A stretch of DNA of 64,000 bases from Gracilaria gracilis (taxonomy: Eukaryota > Rhodophyta > Florideophyceae > Gracilariales > Gracilariaceae): assembly GCA_030374805.1 (NCBI GenBank), contig JARGSG010000035.1, positions 124,001 to 188,000 of the forward strand, written 5' to 3'. The position numbers and the translations under genes were made by a program. Position 1 is the stretch's first letter; every line of letters begins with the position of its first letter. The notes beneath the pieces are model-generated. The model was not told the DNA's origin, searched no databases, and saw nothing but the letters and a program-made list of their open reading frames with translations. Shown piece by piece: positions 52,028 to 60,875 of this stretch.

Positions 52028-52083
52028 TCATAGTAGTTGCGCACACGCCATCCGCGCGGATGGTGTGTGCGCAACTAGTATGA
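52028..52083. repeat. 56-base near-perfect palindrome
   Basis: Arms of 22-28 bases around CCGCGCGG; two mismatches, one a G:T-compatible change. No real loop, so it would form a cruciform or a double-stranded RNA stem. Confidence 0.85.
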
Positions 52084-52122
52084 ATTGGACAAGAGTCGAG
52101 CAAATGTTGACTATGTCCACAT

Positions 52123-52259
52123 ACACGTTGCATAGGCAACTGTTTGTCTCTGCCGGGCGCAGGAACTGCCACAGTAGATGTATGTATACAGATGTATGTA
52201 TACATAGATGTGGCAGTTCCTGCGCCCGGCAGAGACAAACAGTTGCCTATTCAACGTGT
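52123..52259. repeat. 137-base inverted repeat with 50-base arms
   Basis: ACACGTTG...CTGCCACA and its complement TGTGGCAG...CAACGTGT pair over about 50 bases with one mismatch. The 38-base loop holds two copies of GATGTATGTATACA. The longest stem in the window. Confidence 0.9.
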
Positions 52260-52300
52260 GGTAACATTATGCCAAAGGCATCAACCGAGTCAAGTGCTGC

Positions 52301-52363
52301 AGCTTGTTGAGCGACTAAATTACTATCACACAGTGTGATAGTAATTTAGTCGCTCAACAAGCT
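52301..52363. repeat. 63-base perfect palindrome (31-base arms, 1-base centre)
   Basis: AGCTTGTTGAGCGACTAAAT... reads identically on the reverse complement out to AAGCT at 52363; the centre base is 52332. No mismatch seen. Confidence 0.92.
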
Positions 52364-52506
52364 TGAGTGATTGTGATTCACACATGATCATCATCGGATG
52401 TGACGAGAGTTGAGAAAGTCACGTGAATTGTGACGTGGTGGCTTTTTGGCAGGGTTGGGGAATCGAACATCAGAAGCTATGCTCTCACACAAAACGATAC
52501 CCTGTA

Positions 52507-52552
52507 GCTGGTGACTGTGAACATTGTAACTTATCTATGTTCAGTCACCAGC
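52507..52552. repeat. Short inverted repeat (16-18-base arms, 12-base loop)
   Basis: GCTGGTGACTGTGAACAT and ATGTTCAGTCACCAGC pair with a two-base bulge. Confidence 0.75.
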
Positions 52553-53263
52553 CACCTTTTCGCGTCAGACAGTAACCGTAGTAGGGTAGGACGAACGAAC
52601 GAAAGTGACTTGATTTAGAAGGGAAACCTGCGCTCGCCTATGGCCTAGCTAGCTCTAGTGCGAGGTAGAACGCTCTAGCCCTCTTTAAATTTTCGCTGTT
52701 GGTGAGTCACCGCCAATGGATAGTCAGAAACAATTTTTTTGATTATTTTGAAGGTCATGTTCTATAGAATAGAATAGAATATTTGTATAGAATAGGACCA
52801 TGTTCTTAGATCAGTGAGAAACAGGAAGGGAAACAGGTGTGGATAGAGTTAGTGTCTACTCTAGGCGTGGATTTATATAAGGTTGATTGCTTGCACGTGT
52901 ATCATAGATACGGTGGCAGAAAGGTGACGCAGTTGGCGCTTTGACAGCGTGAGTGAAGGGATATCTATGGGCAGCACGCCGCGGCGAAGCGGACGTGCAT
53001 GATGGTGGTGGCGGGTGAGCGACGCGGGCTGTTGGGCGGTGGCACACGCAGGCGCGGTCACACAGTCGGCGCGCAGTCACGATGGAAGCGGCCATCACGG
53101 ATCACTTTTTGTTTGAGCAAGGCAGTTTGGTTATTCAGTCGAGCCGCCAGCAGCGGCTGCAACTATCTAATGTTATGTGGAACTACATGAGGTGAGCATG
53201 TACACATCTACAGAACGGCGACACGCGCATGGCCGCATGACGGCGGGGCGACGGCGCGATACC

Positions 53264-53306
53264 CGGCTGTGTATGTACATTTATATAAAGTGAAGATACA
53301 CAGCCG
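53264..53306. repeat. Small inverted repeat (11-base arms)
   Basis: CGGCTGTGTAT (53264-53274) and ATACACAGCCG (53296-53306) around a 21-base AT-rich loop. Confidence 0.7.
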
Positions 53307-53335
53307 CCACGGCTTGGTTGATTCTAGCTAGATAG

Positions 53336-53357
53336 ATACCGTTGGTACCAACGGTAT
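53336..53357. promoter_or_regulatory. 22-base perfect palindrome made of two overlapping TACC-N3-GGTA dyads
   Basis: TACCGTTGGTA at 53337-53347 and TACCAACGGTA at 53346-53356 share two bases. It lies about 610 bases upstream of the basic-motif protein start. Confidence 0.6.
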
Positions 53358-53964
53358 TACACCGCGCCCGTAAACTTTAGGGTTGGGCGCTGTGAGCTGT
53401 CCTGAACTTCATGCGGCGCTCCGCGAGAGCAGTGCACCGCCACAGTTTTGGCCCGGCCGGGAGCGCTGGCGCTTGCAGCCCGCCCAGCGACGCAAAAATG
53501 CTCCCTGCCGTGGCGCGTCATGCGCGCACGCAATTCGGCCATGTGGCACGGCACGCGCGCTCGCTGCAACTCTCCAAATGCGCCGTCGCCGCCGCTGCGC
53601 GCTGGCGCGCCTTTCGCTTGCCGCTATCGCGCGCGTGAAAAGCACACACACAACAAAACCACCGTCACCGTCACCTCGCCACCCGACTGTGTCACCCGTG
53701 ACTCTGCCATCCGCCCCCCACCCCCTCCCCTCCCCCCGCGCTCGCGTCCATCCCAGTCACAATCACCTCCTCCGTCCGTCACTGAGCCGCGCATCGTTTC
53801 CCCGTCGTCGTCCATTGTTTTCGTTTCCACCTTCACTGTCCCAACTCCCAACTGCTTTCCCCTCGTGCTCCCCCCCACCCCGTCCTTCCCCCGTCCTGCA
53901 CTTCGCGCTCCGTGAATGCGGTTTCGCTTCTCACCTTCGTGCGAGACCCTAACTCGCACCGCTA

Positions 53965-56562
53965 ATGAAGGAGTCTGGTCCCGCCGCCTTACCCGTCCCC
54001 GCCGAATCGCCCGAGGAACGGAAGCGTCGGCTCGCCCGCGAGCGTCAAAGGCGCCATCGCGAGAAACTGCGCGCAAACAAACAGCGCGCTTCCGACTCCA
54101 CCAACGCTGCCGCCTCAAGTACGCCACCTTCCAACTCAGACCATATCCACCACCCCTATCGTTCTAATTCCATTAGTAGACCCTCTCCTCACTCCTCTTC
54201 AGTTCAAAACCATCGCTCTTCCGACCCCCCCACCACTTCCGCCCAACATGCTCCAGCCTCTTTGCATTCCACCCCTCCGCGCCACGCCTCCACCCCCCTC
54301 CCTCGCCACAACTCTTTGCATGCCCATACCCCCGTCGCCGACCCGCCCAAGCCGCTTGTCGACACCACCAATGCCGCCGTCTCCAGAATAGATACTTCAG
54401 TCCTACCGTCCAACCAATCGTCCCCGCCTTCTGCGTACGCTGCAAAGCATGCACACTCGCTGTCCACTCATGATCACCGCACTGCCTCACATATTCCTCA
54501 TCACAAACTACAACTGCAATACACCCCAACTCAACCGCTTCACCAATCGCTTCAGCCACCGCATCAGACACGCCATCAACCCTCGCATGTCGCATCATCC
54601 GCCCCGCGTCCGGCCGGTAATCATCTTCTGCATCAACCTTCGCACCACCACCTCACTCAGCAGCAACCGAATCCCCACGCTCGTCGAATGCACCATATCC
54701 CCCACCATCAAACTGTTCCGTCGCATCCTCACACTCCCAAACCCACTCCAGCAGCTCCAACCTCCCTCTCTCAACCAACACAACAACAATCATCGCTCAA
54801 ACACCCGCATCACTCCCAACTTCAGCGCCCCTACAGTGCCAACGTACACCTTCACCCGCCGCAATTTACTCATGTTTCCCATGCGTTTCCTGCGCACGCT
54901 CTCCACCCTCACCCGTCTCAGCAGCACGCAAGCGCCACAGAAAGCCCATTTAACTTTCAGACCCCTGCCAACGATCCAACACTATCACAACATGCTTACG
55001 TCACTGACGCTCAACGCTCTTACCTCAATGATCTGCCTCACCGTGAACAGCACCAATATAGTCGCTATCACTCTTCTCGCATTCGTCAGCCCCCCGAACA
55101 AACAGATGCATCTACAGCTATTAACGCCATCACTCAGTCTATTCCTCCCACTGCCAATGGCGCCCACACTTCACTGCCAATATCTTCAACTGCGTCCACT
55201 CTTCCTACCGCCACAGCTCGAATGCCTTCGCCGCTCAATCGCGAAAATAGCGCCAATCGCTATGCGCACACACAGCCTTCAACTCAGACGTTGACACCGC
55301 CATTGCAGTCGCACGGGACATCTGTGGCGAGGGATGGTACCCACGATAATTCACAGGTTCACAATCCCAGCGAAACAGCCGAAGAACGCAAAAGGAGGTT
55401 AGCCAGGGAGAGACAAAGACGCCGTCGCAAGCGACTCAAATTGGATCCTCAGGTTCATCCCAACAAACCCCATGTTGATACAAGTTCACGTGGGGAAGAG
55501 TCACTTCGAGAAGGTGCTGCTGCCTCTCAAAATGCTCCCATGGACATTAATATGCATGTCCGTCCAGCTGCTGACAACCCAATTCAGATGCCGTCTTCAG
55601 CTCTTCAACCCGCACTACATACAACTTTTGAGCCTCCAAATTTATCTACCAATAACCACACTACTTCGCTACAACCTCTACAAGTTGCACCCGTGACTGC
55701 CACCCAAGAAGATATCCAAGTACCAGCTACGACTGGAAGGAATGCATACAACTCTCATTCTCTCACCGTGGGAACTAGTCCAAATGCATCGAATGGATTA
55801 AGTTCTTCACACCGCGCTGCGGCGGATCTTGCCAGAATGTCTGGTGCATCCGATGAACGTTTAATAATGCGTGCGGGCGATCCAGACGAGGACCCAGAAG
55901 CTCGAAAGAGGAGACTGGCCCGAGAACGTCAAAGAAGGCGTAGACAACGTCTCAAGGAGAAAAGAATTGTCGAGGCTGACAAAGCACAGGGGCAACAGTC
56001 CCAGGCTTTGAAATATGAACCGACGCAGGCTCGCATGGTGGACAATGTGGAATCCACTCGAACTCATTCCGAGCTTGATCGCAGAACTATCCCTACCGAC
56101 CCAATTACCGACCCAGTTCGAATACCACTGACTACGCCGCCTGCCAATGTTTTTGGTCCGCGCTCAGATGTAGCAGGAAATATGCCTTTCGAACAGCAAA
56201 ACAGACTTGTGCGTAATGCGGGCTCTTCCGGGGTGCCAGAAAGCACGGTACCGCCAATGACTCTCAGTTTCAATGGGAATAATGGTATAAACTTGGGTGC
56301 GATGCCTGTGAGTAATGTGATGGGTTCTCAGAACCTTGTGCACTGGACTCATGGGTTCGAGAGTGAAAGTGCGGCGCGCTTCGCGGTCGAGGCAGCTGTT
56401 GGAGCTTTCCGTTCACATCTGGGAGGCAATAATCCGAGTGCCAAAATGTATATATTGCAGCAAGGAATCATTATGCTTTCTGCGGAAGAGGGAGGGAGGG
56501 AAGTTATTAATGGACAGATATTGGCGTCATTAAGAACGGATGGGGTGATGCGCATTGGCTGA
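53965..56562 (+). CDS. Proline/histidine-rich protein with three copies of a basic RKRRLARERQRR motif
   Basis: 865 residues. A strongly conserved motif occurs three times: residues about 17-37 (ERKRRLARERQRRHREKLR), 472-492 (ERKRRLARERQRRRRKRLK) and 645-665 (ARKRRLARERQRRRRQRLK), each preceded by an acidic E/D-P/A-E stretch. Between them the protein is Pro, His, Gln and Ser-rich with no fold visible. The last 75 residues (from HGFESESAARFAVEAAVGAF) look like a small folded domain. Such repeated basic helices suggest nucleic-acid binding. I do not recognise the family. Start ATG at 53965 follows a long C-rich leader. A large frame at 54449-55294 in another phase is a shadow of the low-complexity coding sequence. 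Confidence 0.8.
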   Translation: MKESGPAALPVPAESPEERKRRLARERQRRHREKLRANKQRASDSTNAAASSTPPSNSDHIHHPYRSNSISRPSPHSSSVQNHRSSDPPTTSAQHAPASLHSTPPRHASTPLPRHNSLHAHTPVADPPKPLVDTTNAAVSRIDTSVLPSNQSSPPSAYAAKHAHSLSTHDHRTASHIPHHKLQLQYTPTQPLHQSLQPPHQTRHQPSHVASSAPRPAGNHLLHQPSHHHLTQQQPNPHARRMHHIPHHQTVPSHPHTPKPTPAAPTSLSQPTQQQSSLKHPHHSQLQRPYSANVHLHPPQFTHVSHAFPAHALHPHPSQQHASATESPFNFQTPANDPTLSQHAYVTDAQRSYLNDLPHREQHQYSRYHSSRIRQPPEQTDASTAINAITQSIPPTANGAHTSLPISSTASTLPTATARMPSPLNRENSANRYAHTQPSTQTLTPPLQSHGTSVARDGTHDNSQVHNPSETAEERKRRLARERQRRRRKRLKLDPQVHPNKPHVDTSSRGEESLREGAAASQNAPMDINMHVRPAADNPIQMPSSALQPALHTTFEPPNLSTNNHTTSLQPLQVAPVTATQEDIQVPATTGRNAYNSHSLTVGTSPNASNGLSSSHRAAADLARMSGASDERLIMRAGDPDEDPEARKRRLARERQRRRRQRLKEKRIVEADKAQGQQSQALKYEPTQARMVDNVESTRTHSELDRRTIPTDPITDPVRIPLTTPPANVFGPRSDVAGNMPFEQQNRLVRNAGSSGVPESTVPPMTLSFNGNNGINLGAMPVSNVMGSQNLVHWTHGFESESAARFAVEAAVGAFRSHLGGNNPSAKMYILQQGIIMLSAEEGGREVINGQILASLRTDGVMRIG

Positions 56563-56826
56563 TAACACAGCAGCAAGAGAGCAACTCCAATCCGTATTCT
56601 TGCGAAGAAAGTTGAAACAGGCTCCAAGTGATGCAGTGGGGGTTCGAAAGCGTCACGCGAAGGACAAGCTGCTAATGGGACTGTGGTACAATTTAATTGC
56701 TAGGAGGCCACACAAGAGTGGAGATGGACGGAGATGACCCGAAGTTGGCCCGCAAACCCAACATGGGAATTCGTAAACCTTTCCGGGATCAAGTGACGAC
56801 TCTGAAAGAGTTGGGGGTACACACTA

Positions 56827-56910
56827 CTTGTGGTTACAACAACCAGGAATATTAAGGAGAATGAAGAACTGTATGTAGACTACGGTAACATCTATCCATG
56901 GGAGTTGTTA
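56827..56910 (+). pseudogene. SET-domain C-terminal fragment
   Basis: In one plus-strand frame the peptide LVVTTTRNIKENEELYVDYG, followed by NIYPWE, has the end of a SET methyltransferase domain ('vv.tRdIk.gEEl..dYG..Yw'). Upstream and downstream frames do not continue the domain. SET-like pieces are known inside some transposable elements, and this one sits 100 bases before the LTR-element fossil, so it may be cargo or a chance neighbour. Confidence 0.6.
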
Positions 56911-56929
56911 TATGACTCCTTCTGTGTCC

Positions 56930-58560
56930 CATCCGGCCCTTGCCAGCTATTCTGCAGATACCCCAGAGGCCAATGATACGGGATATACTCTCCGTATATT
57001 CATGGCACACACAAACTCCCATGTCATCGGTGCTTCATTCGAAGAGAGCTCCAACAGAACACCGCCCCAAATCGTGCTCCGTGGCGCACACTGTCCCGCA
57101 CGATGGAAACCCGTGCAACCCACCCCATCTCTCTGGATACAGGTGCCGGCCGTCACCCTTCTTATATATGACTTGAAAGTCATGTTCCGCTAGGCGGAGT
57201 CTCCACCACATGAGGCGGTCAGATGGATCAGAGATATTCATCAGCCACCTCAGTCCTCCTACGACACTCCAAACCGGTGTCTATACAGTCTTCCGCTTAC
57301 GGACCAAATGCACCTTCCGCGCCGGAACCAGAACCCGAACGAGAAACACCATCTAACAAGATACACGTTGCCCGTCCGGTTGTTCTACCCCCAATGTCGG
57401 AAACGAACCTCTTGGTAACCACAAAAATGTCCAGCTTGGTCTCTCTACAGTCTCATCACCGTAAGGGATCAACGCTCGAACTCACACTCCTTGCGGGTGG
57501 AGTTATGGAGCTCCGCCCGGACATACCTTTCCTCGTTCGTGTAGCGAACTTTTCTGACCGATGGTGCGTCATCTGTCTATTCTGGATACAGGTGCAGGCC
57601 CCAACTTCATGGTTGAATCAATGTTGCCACCGGAGGTGCGTTCGACTGTTCGTCAAGGACCCGTCGTGGACGTCGCCGATGCTAGCAATAACCCGTTGAG
57701 AACAACCGGTATGACATCGCTCGTTATACGGATTGGTAACTGTGTCGTACAGCTCGAGTTCGTCGTCTGTGGGATGCCCGCACCATCTTGGGATGTGAGT
57801 TCTGCCACTCCTCTCGCTCCTATGCCGTTCGGACTGCACCATCAATTAAGTCACACGGTTGTTCTGCGCCTATCGGTTCACCGGAACACCCACTGGCAAG
57901 TAGCCGTTCGATTTGAAGACCGGGGATCACCTCGAGCATGATGGTGGAGATCATGGCCACGCTACGCGATGCAGGAATAACCCTCAAGTTGAGAAAGTGC
58001 GAGTTCTTCACCGATTCGGTCAAGTACCTTGGGCACATCATTACCACTCAGACTGAGCTGCGCTCCTTCTTGAGGCTCTACGACGTCTATCGACGGTTCA
58101 CTCTGGCTTCGCGAAGACTGTGGGATCGCTCAACTCCGACGGAACTTCGACAAACATCTTGAGAAAATTTTGACGTGAAGCAGTCAGTTTGGTTTCTTCC
58201 GACGAAGAGGATATTCAACCGGCTCCCATTCGTCCTGTTACTGGGTATGACACCAATGCTAGAGGTATTGAGCCACCGAAAGTGGCAAAGAGGCGTTTCA
58301 TACCAAGTGTGATTAAGGAGCTGAACGGCTTGATAGCATAACTGCGAACCATTGTCTAAAGGCAGATAAACCGGCGTTCCCAACACGAGCACCCATTGCG
58401 TGACAAAAGCTTGTGCCACTGTATTTGCGATAATCCACTTCAACATTACTCTGTATTGTCCTGACCAACCTTCTCTTGAATAGCGAGAGGTCCCTTTGCG
58501 CGTGCTCCACCGCGATATGTTCAATCGCGGATACGATAGTGCTCCTCTATCTGTGCATTT
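56930..58560. mobile_element. Ty3/gypsy-type LTR retrotransposon fossil, rearranged and broken
   Basis: Parts seen: an RNase H end on the minus strand (57035-57241), a gag-pol linker with a protease motif of LDTGAG type on the plus strand (57223-57941), a reverse-transcriptase palm end with KYLGHII on the plus strand (57938-58162) and an integrase-core piece on the minus strand (58087-58524). Orientation changes between parts, so it is a pile-up of at least three or more rearranged fragments rather than one collapsed copy. Broken, with multiple breaks; no LTR pair seen. Old, since coding is eroded throughout. Confidence 0.8.
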
Positions 58561-58926
58561 ACCGCACGTTTTGCTATGGAACTGGGTTGTGGTTATTCAG
58601 TTAGTCCGTTGTTAAGACTGGTGCTGGTCGAGAATTGCATGACAGTGATCGGAACCGCGAACGCCTTCTCAGTCAGGGGCGTACGTATTATGGTGACAGA
58701 TGTGGACACTTGTTGAGATGAATGAGATAAGCGTGCTTCAGGTGGACTGTAAACGTCACTTGGCGGAAGACGTGACGGTTTGCGTGTGAGGACGGTGGTG
58801 TTGCAGGGGTACGAACTTGAGGTGAGTGGTAACTTGTGGCATAGGTTTTGTTGTACGAAACGGTTTGTTTGCACGGTGTAGCGTTTTGCGAAGTGTGCAC
58901 GTGCAAGATGATCACCATCGTGATGG

Positions 58927-58937
58927 TACCGTTGGTA
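58927..58937. promoter_or_regulatory. TACC-GTT-GGTA dyad site
   Basis: Exact member of the same dyad family (reverse complement TACCAACGGTA). Beside a small inverted repeat ACCATC/GATGGT at 58911-58926. Confidence 0.45.
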
Positions 58938-59106
58938 CTCTGTAACCTTCTATGATATTCTACATAAAGCATTTACTTATTAGCGGGAGCGGCGACGATC
59001 AGCAGATAGTGATGAATCATCACTGATGATCATGTTCAGGAAAGGTGATGCATCACGGCCACGAAACGTGGAGTTTGGAAAGTTGAGGTGACCCAAAAGA
59101 CGCAAG

Positions 59107-59146
59107 ACTACTAGTAGTCACTTCCGCCGCTAGCGGCGGAAGTGAC
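59107..59146. repeat. Two abutting perfect palindromes
   Basis: ACTACTAGTAGT (59107-59118) runs directly into a 30-base palindrome (59117-59146) centred on GCTAGC with arms GTCACTTCCGCCGC. Confidence 0.85.
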
Positions 59147-59284
59147 ATTGTGAAGGTTAGCGTTCCTACAGTTTGGCGGACACCGAGGTGACGGAGTCGG
59201 GGGTGGCAGGCTGCATGATCATGATGATGAAGATAATGTGCCATGATGGCTGCCACATGCAGCTGGTTACCATGAGATGAGGAG

Positions 59285-59295
59285 TACCGTTGGTA
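59285..59295. promoter_or_regulatory. TACC-GTT-GGTA dyad site
   Basis: Exact dyad, 140 bases downstream of the 59107-59146 palindromes. Confidence 0.45.
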
Positions 59296-60875
59296 CACTG
59301 ACAGTGAGCTGCGTTACGCGTAACGGCCGTGTTCAAGATGACACATTTGCGTACAGTTGTAGGAGAGCGCTCTCGAATCAAAAGCGTAGCTACATTTGTC
59401 ATGCAAGCAGTGCGATGTTGAAGGTGGAGCAAGTTGTTCACTTGGTCTACCCAAGAGTAGCCCGATAGCATATAAACATCTTTCTCTCGTTAGATATCGA
59501 CACAGCTCTGCCGCTGGCAGACTGAGCGAAAGAAGTTGCTCGCGCTTAATAGTTTGGAGCGCGAACTGAAATGATCAGTGTCGGGCCAAGTGTAATGATG
59601 ATGGCCACGGCGCGCGTGTTCGTTTTGCGATAATGATGCAACATGTAGGCGAGAGTGTCGCGGTCTGGCGAGCAGACTCCGACTAGAAGATGTGCGAGCG
59701 TAGAAATGGGGCGCAAAGGCGTTGTCGAAAGAGGAACAAGGGTTGCTGGTGCACGTTGGGAGAGTTATGACCTGGTTATGACGCATTCGGACGCGCGGAT
59801 GGGGAGGTAACCACCGTTGATAGCCATAGCAACCGCCAAACTGGCGGCGGCGTGTCAGGTGCGAGCAACGGCTGACGAGACGCGCGGAAGATTGGTTGAG
59901 ATTGCGCGCAGATATGAAACAGGTCGCCATACAAGCGTGGTATGAAAATTATTTCAAAAGTTGGTTATGTTCACACAATTGGCGAGATTCAGAGCACATC
60001 ATGTGCATGATGGGCCGCACGCGCACAGAGCTCGCAATCTGGAACCATCATGGTCAGAATCATTCTGCCGAGTGGCCGCCGAGCTGGAGCGCGGGGGGGC
60101 CACGACGATGGAAGCTGCGCAAATGGCATGCAATCAAGTAGAACGGTAGAAAAAAAAAAAGGGTTACCAAACAAGTATGCGGAGAATACTGCATTCTGCA
60201 GCGAATTCTGTTACCTTGGTAACTTTAGATAGTGCGAAAAGTGCTACAAAACAGAAACAGTATCTAACTCTGCGAGGGAGGTGTTCTGTAGGGAGACGTG
60301 CCCTTGCGTGTGCTCCTCGACACTCGCGCCGCCGCGCACACGCACACAACGCTTCGACCGAGATAGCCCAAAAAACGAGAGCATGTTAGCCGGCTTGGCG
60401 TTGTCTTTCTACACGCGGATGACGGAAACAACGACAAGCCGTTGGCTTGCGCAGCGGGGAGGTCGTCCGCCTCCAAGCGTAGAAAGCATCCGCCACCAGC
60501 GCGAGCTGCGCGAGAAGCGCAAAAAGCAAATAAGCCGCCACGCAACAAGCGGCCACACAGCGCTCAGATTCAGTGAGATTTTTCACGGTCGAATCAAAAG
60601 TCGCTATTTCCCACGATATGCAACCGCCTCCAAACCGCCCGCCATTCACACAAGCCGCCGCACACCAAAATATCCCACGCCACACCGCGCGAACGGGCGT
60701 GCGCACGCCCTGCTCTGCGCTTACTCGCCGCTTGCGCGAGCGCCTCCTACGCGCCTTGCGCACGCCACCAAAGCGCCTCCCCCTCCTAGCCCCCCCCCTC
60801 CACCCTCCCCTCTCCCATACTTGCGTCCAGACCGCTTCCGCTCTCACCCCCGCGCTCTCTTCCCTTCTTCCCGCC

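Larger units (their letters stand above)
50247..53964. other. 3.7-kb repeat-rich intergenic region with clustered inverted repeats
   Basis: No supported gene. Contains a CT-rich tract near 50350-50400, at least four inverted repeats at 52028-52552, one at 53264-53306, a perfect 22-base palindrome (53336-53357) with two overlapping TACC dyads, and TAGAA repeats near 52764-52800. The last 350 bases are C-rich leader of the next gene. Short frames at 50474-50806 and 51147-51401 have no clear domain. Confidence 0.65.
56563..60875. other. 4.3-kb region of fossils, palindromes and TACC dyads
   Basis: Besides the SET-like piece and the LTR-element fossil, it contains exact TACC-GTT-GGTA sites at 58927-58937 and 59285-59295, adjacent perfect palindromes at 59107-59146, an A11 run near 60150-60160, a TTACCTTGGTAAC string at about 60211 and a long C-rich leader from about 60770. 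No other gene seen. Confidence 0.6.

Noticed and set aside
54449-55294. 281-codon open frame inside the basic-motif protein gene
   Set aside because: A shadow in another frame of a Pro/His-rich coding sequence; the 53965 frame has the conserved motifs.
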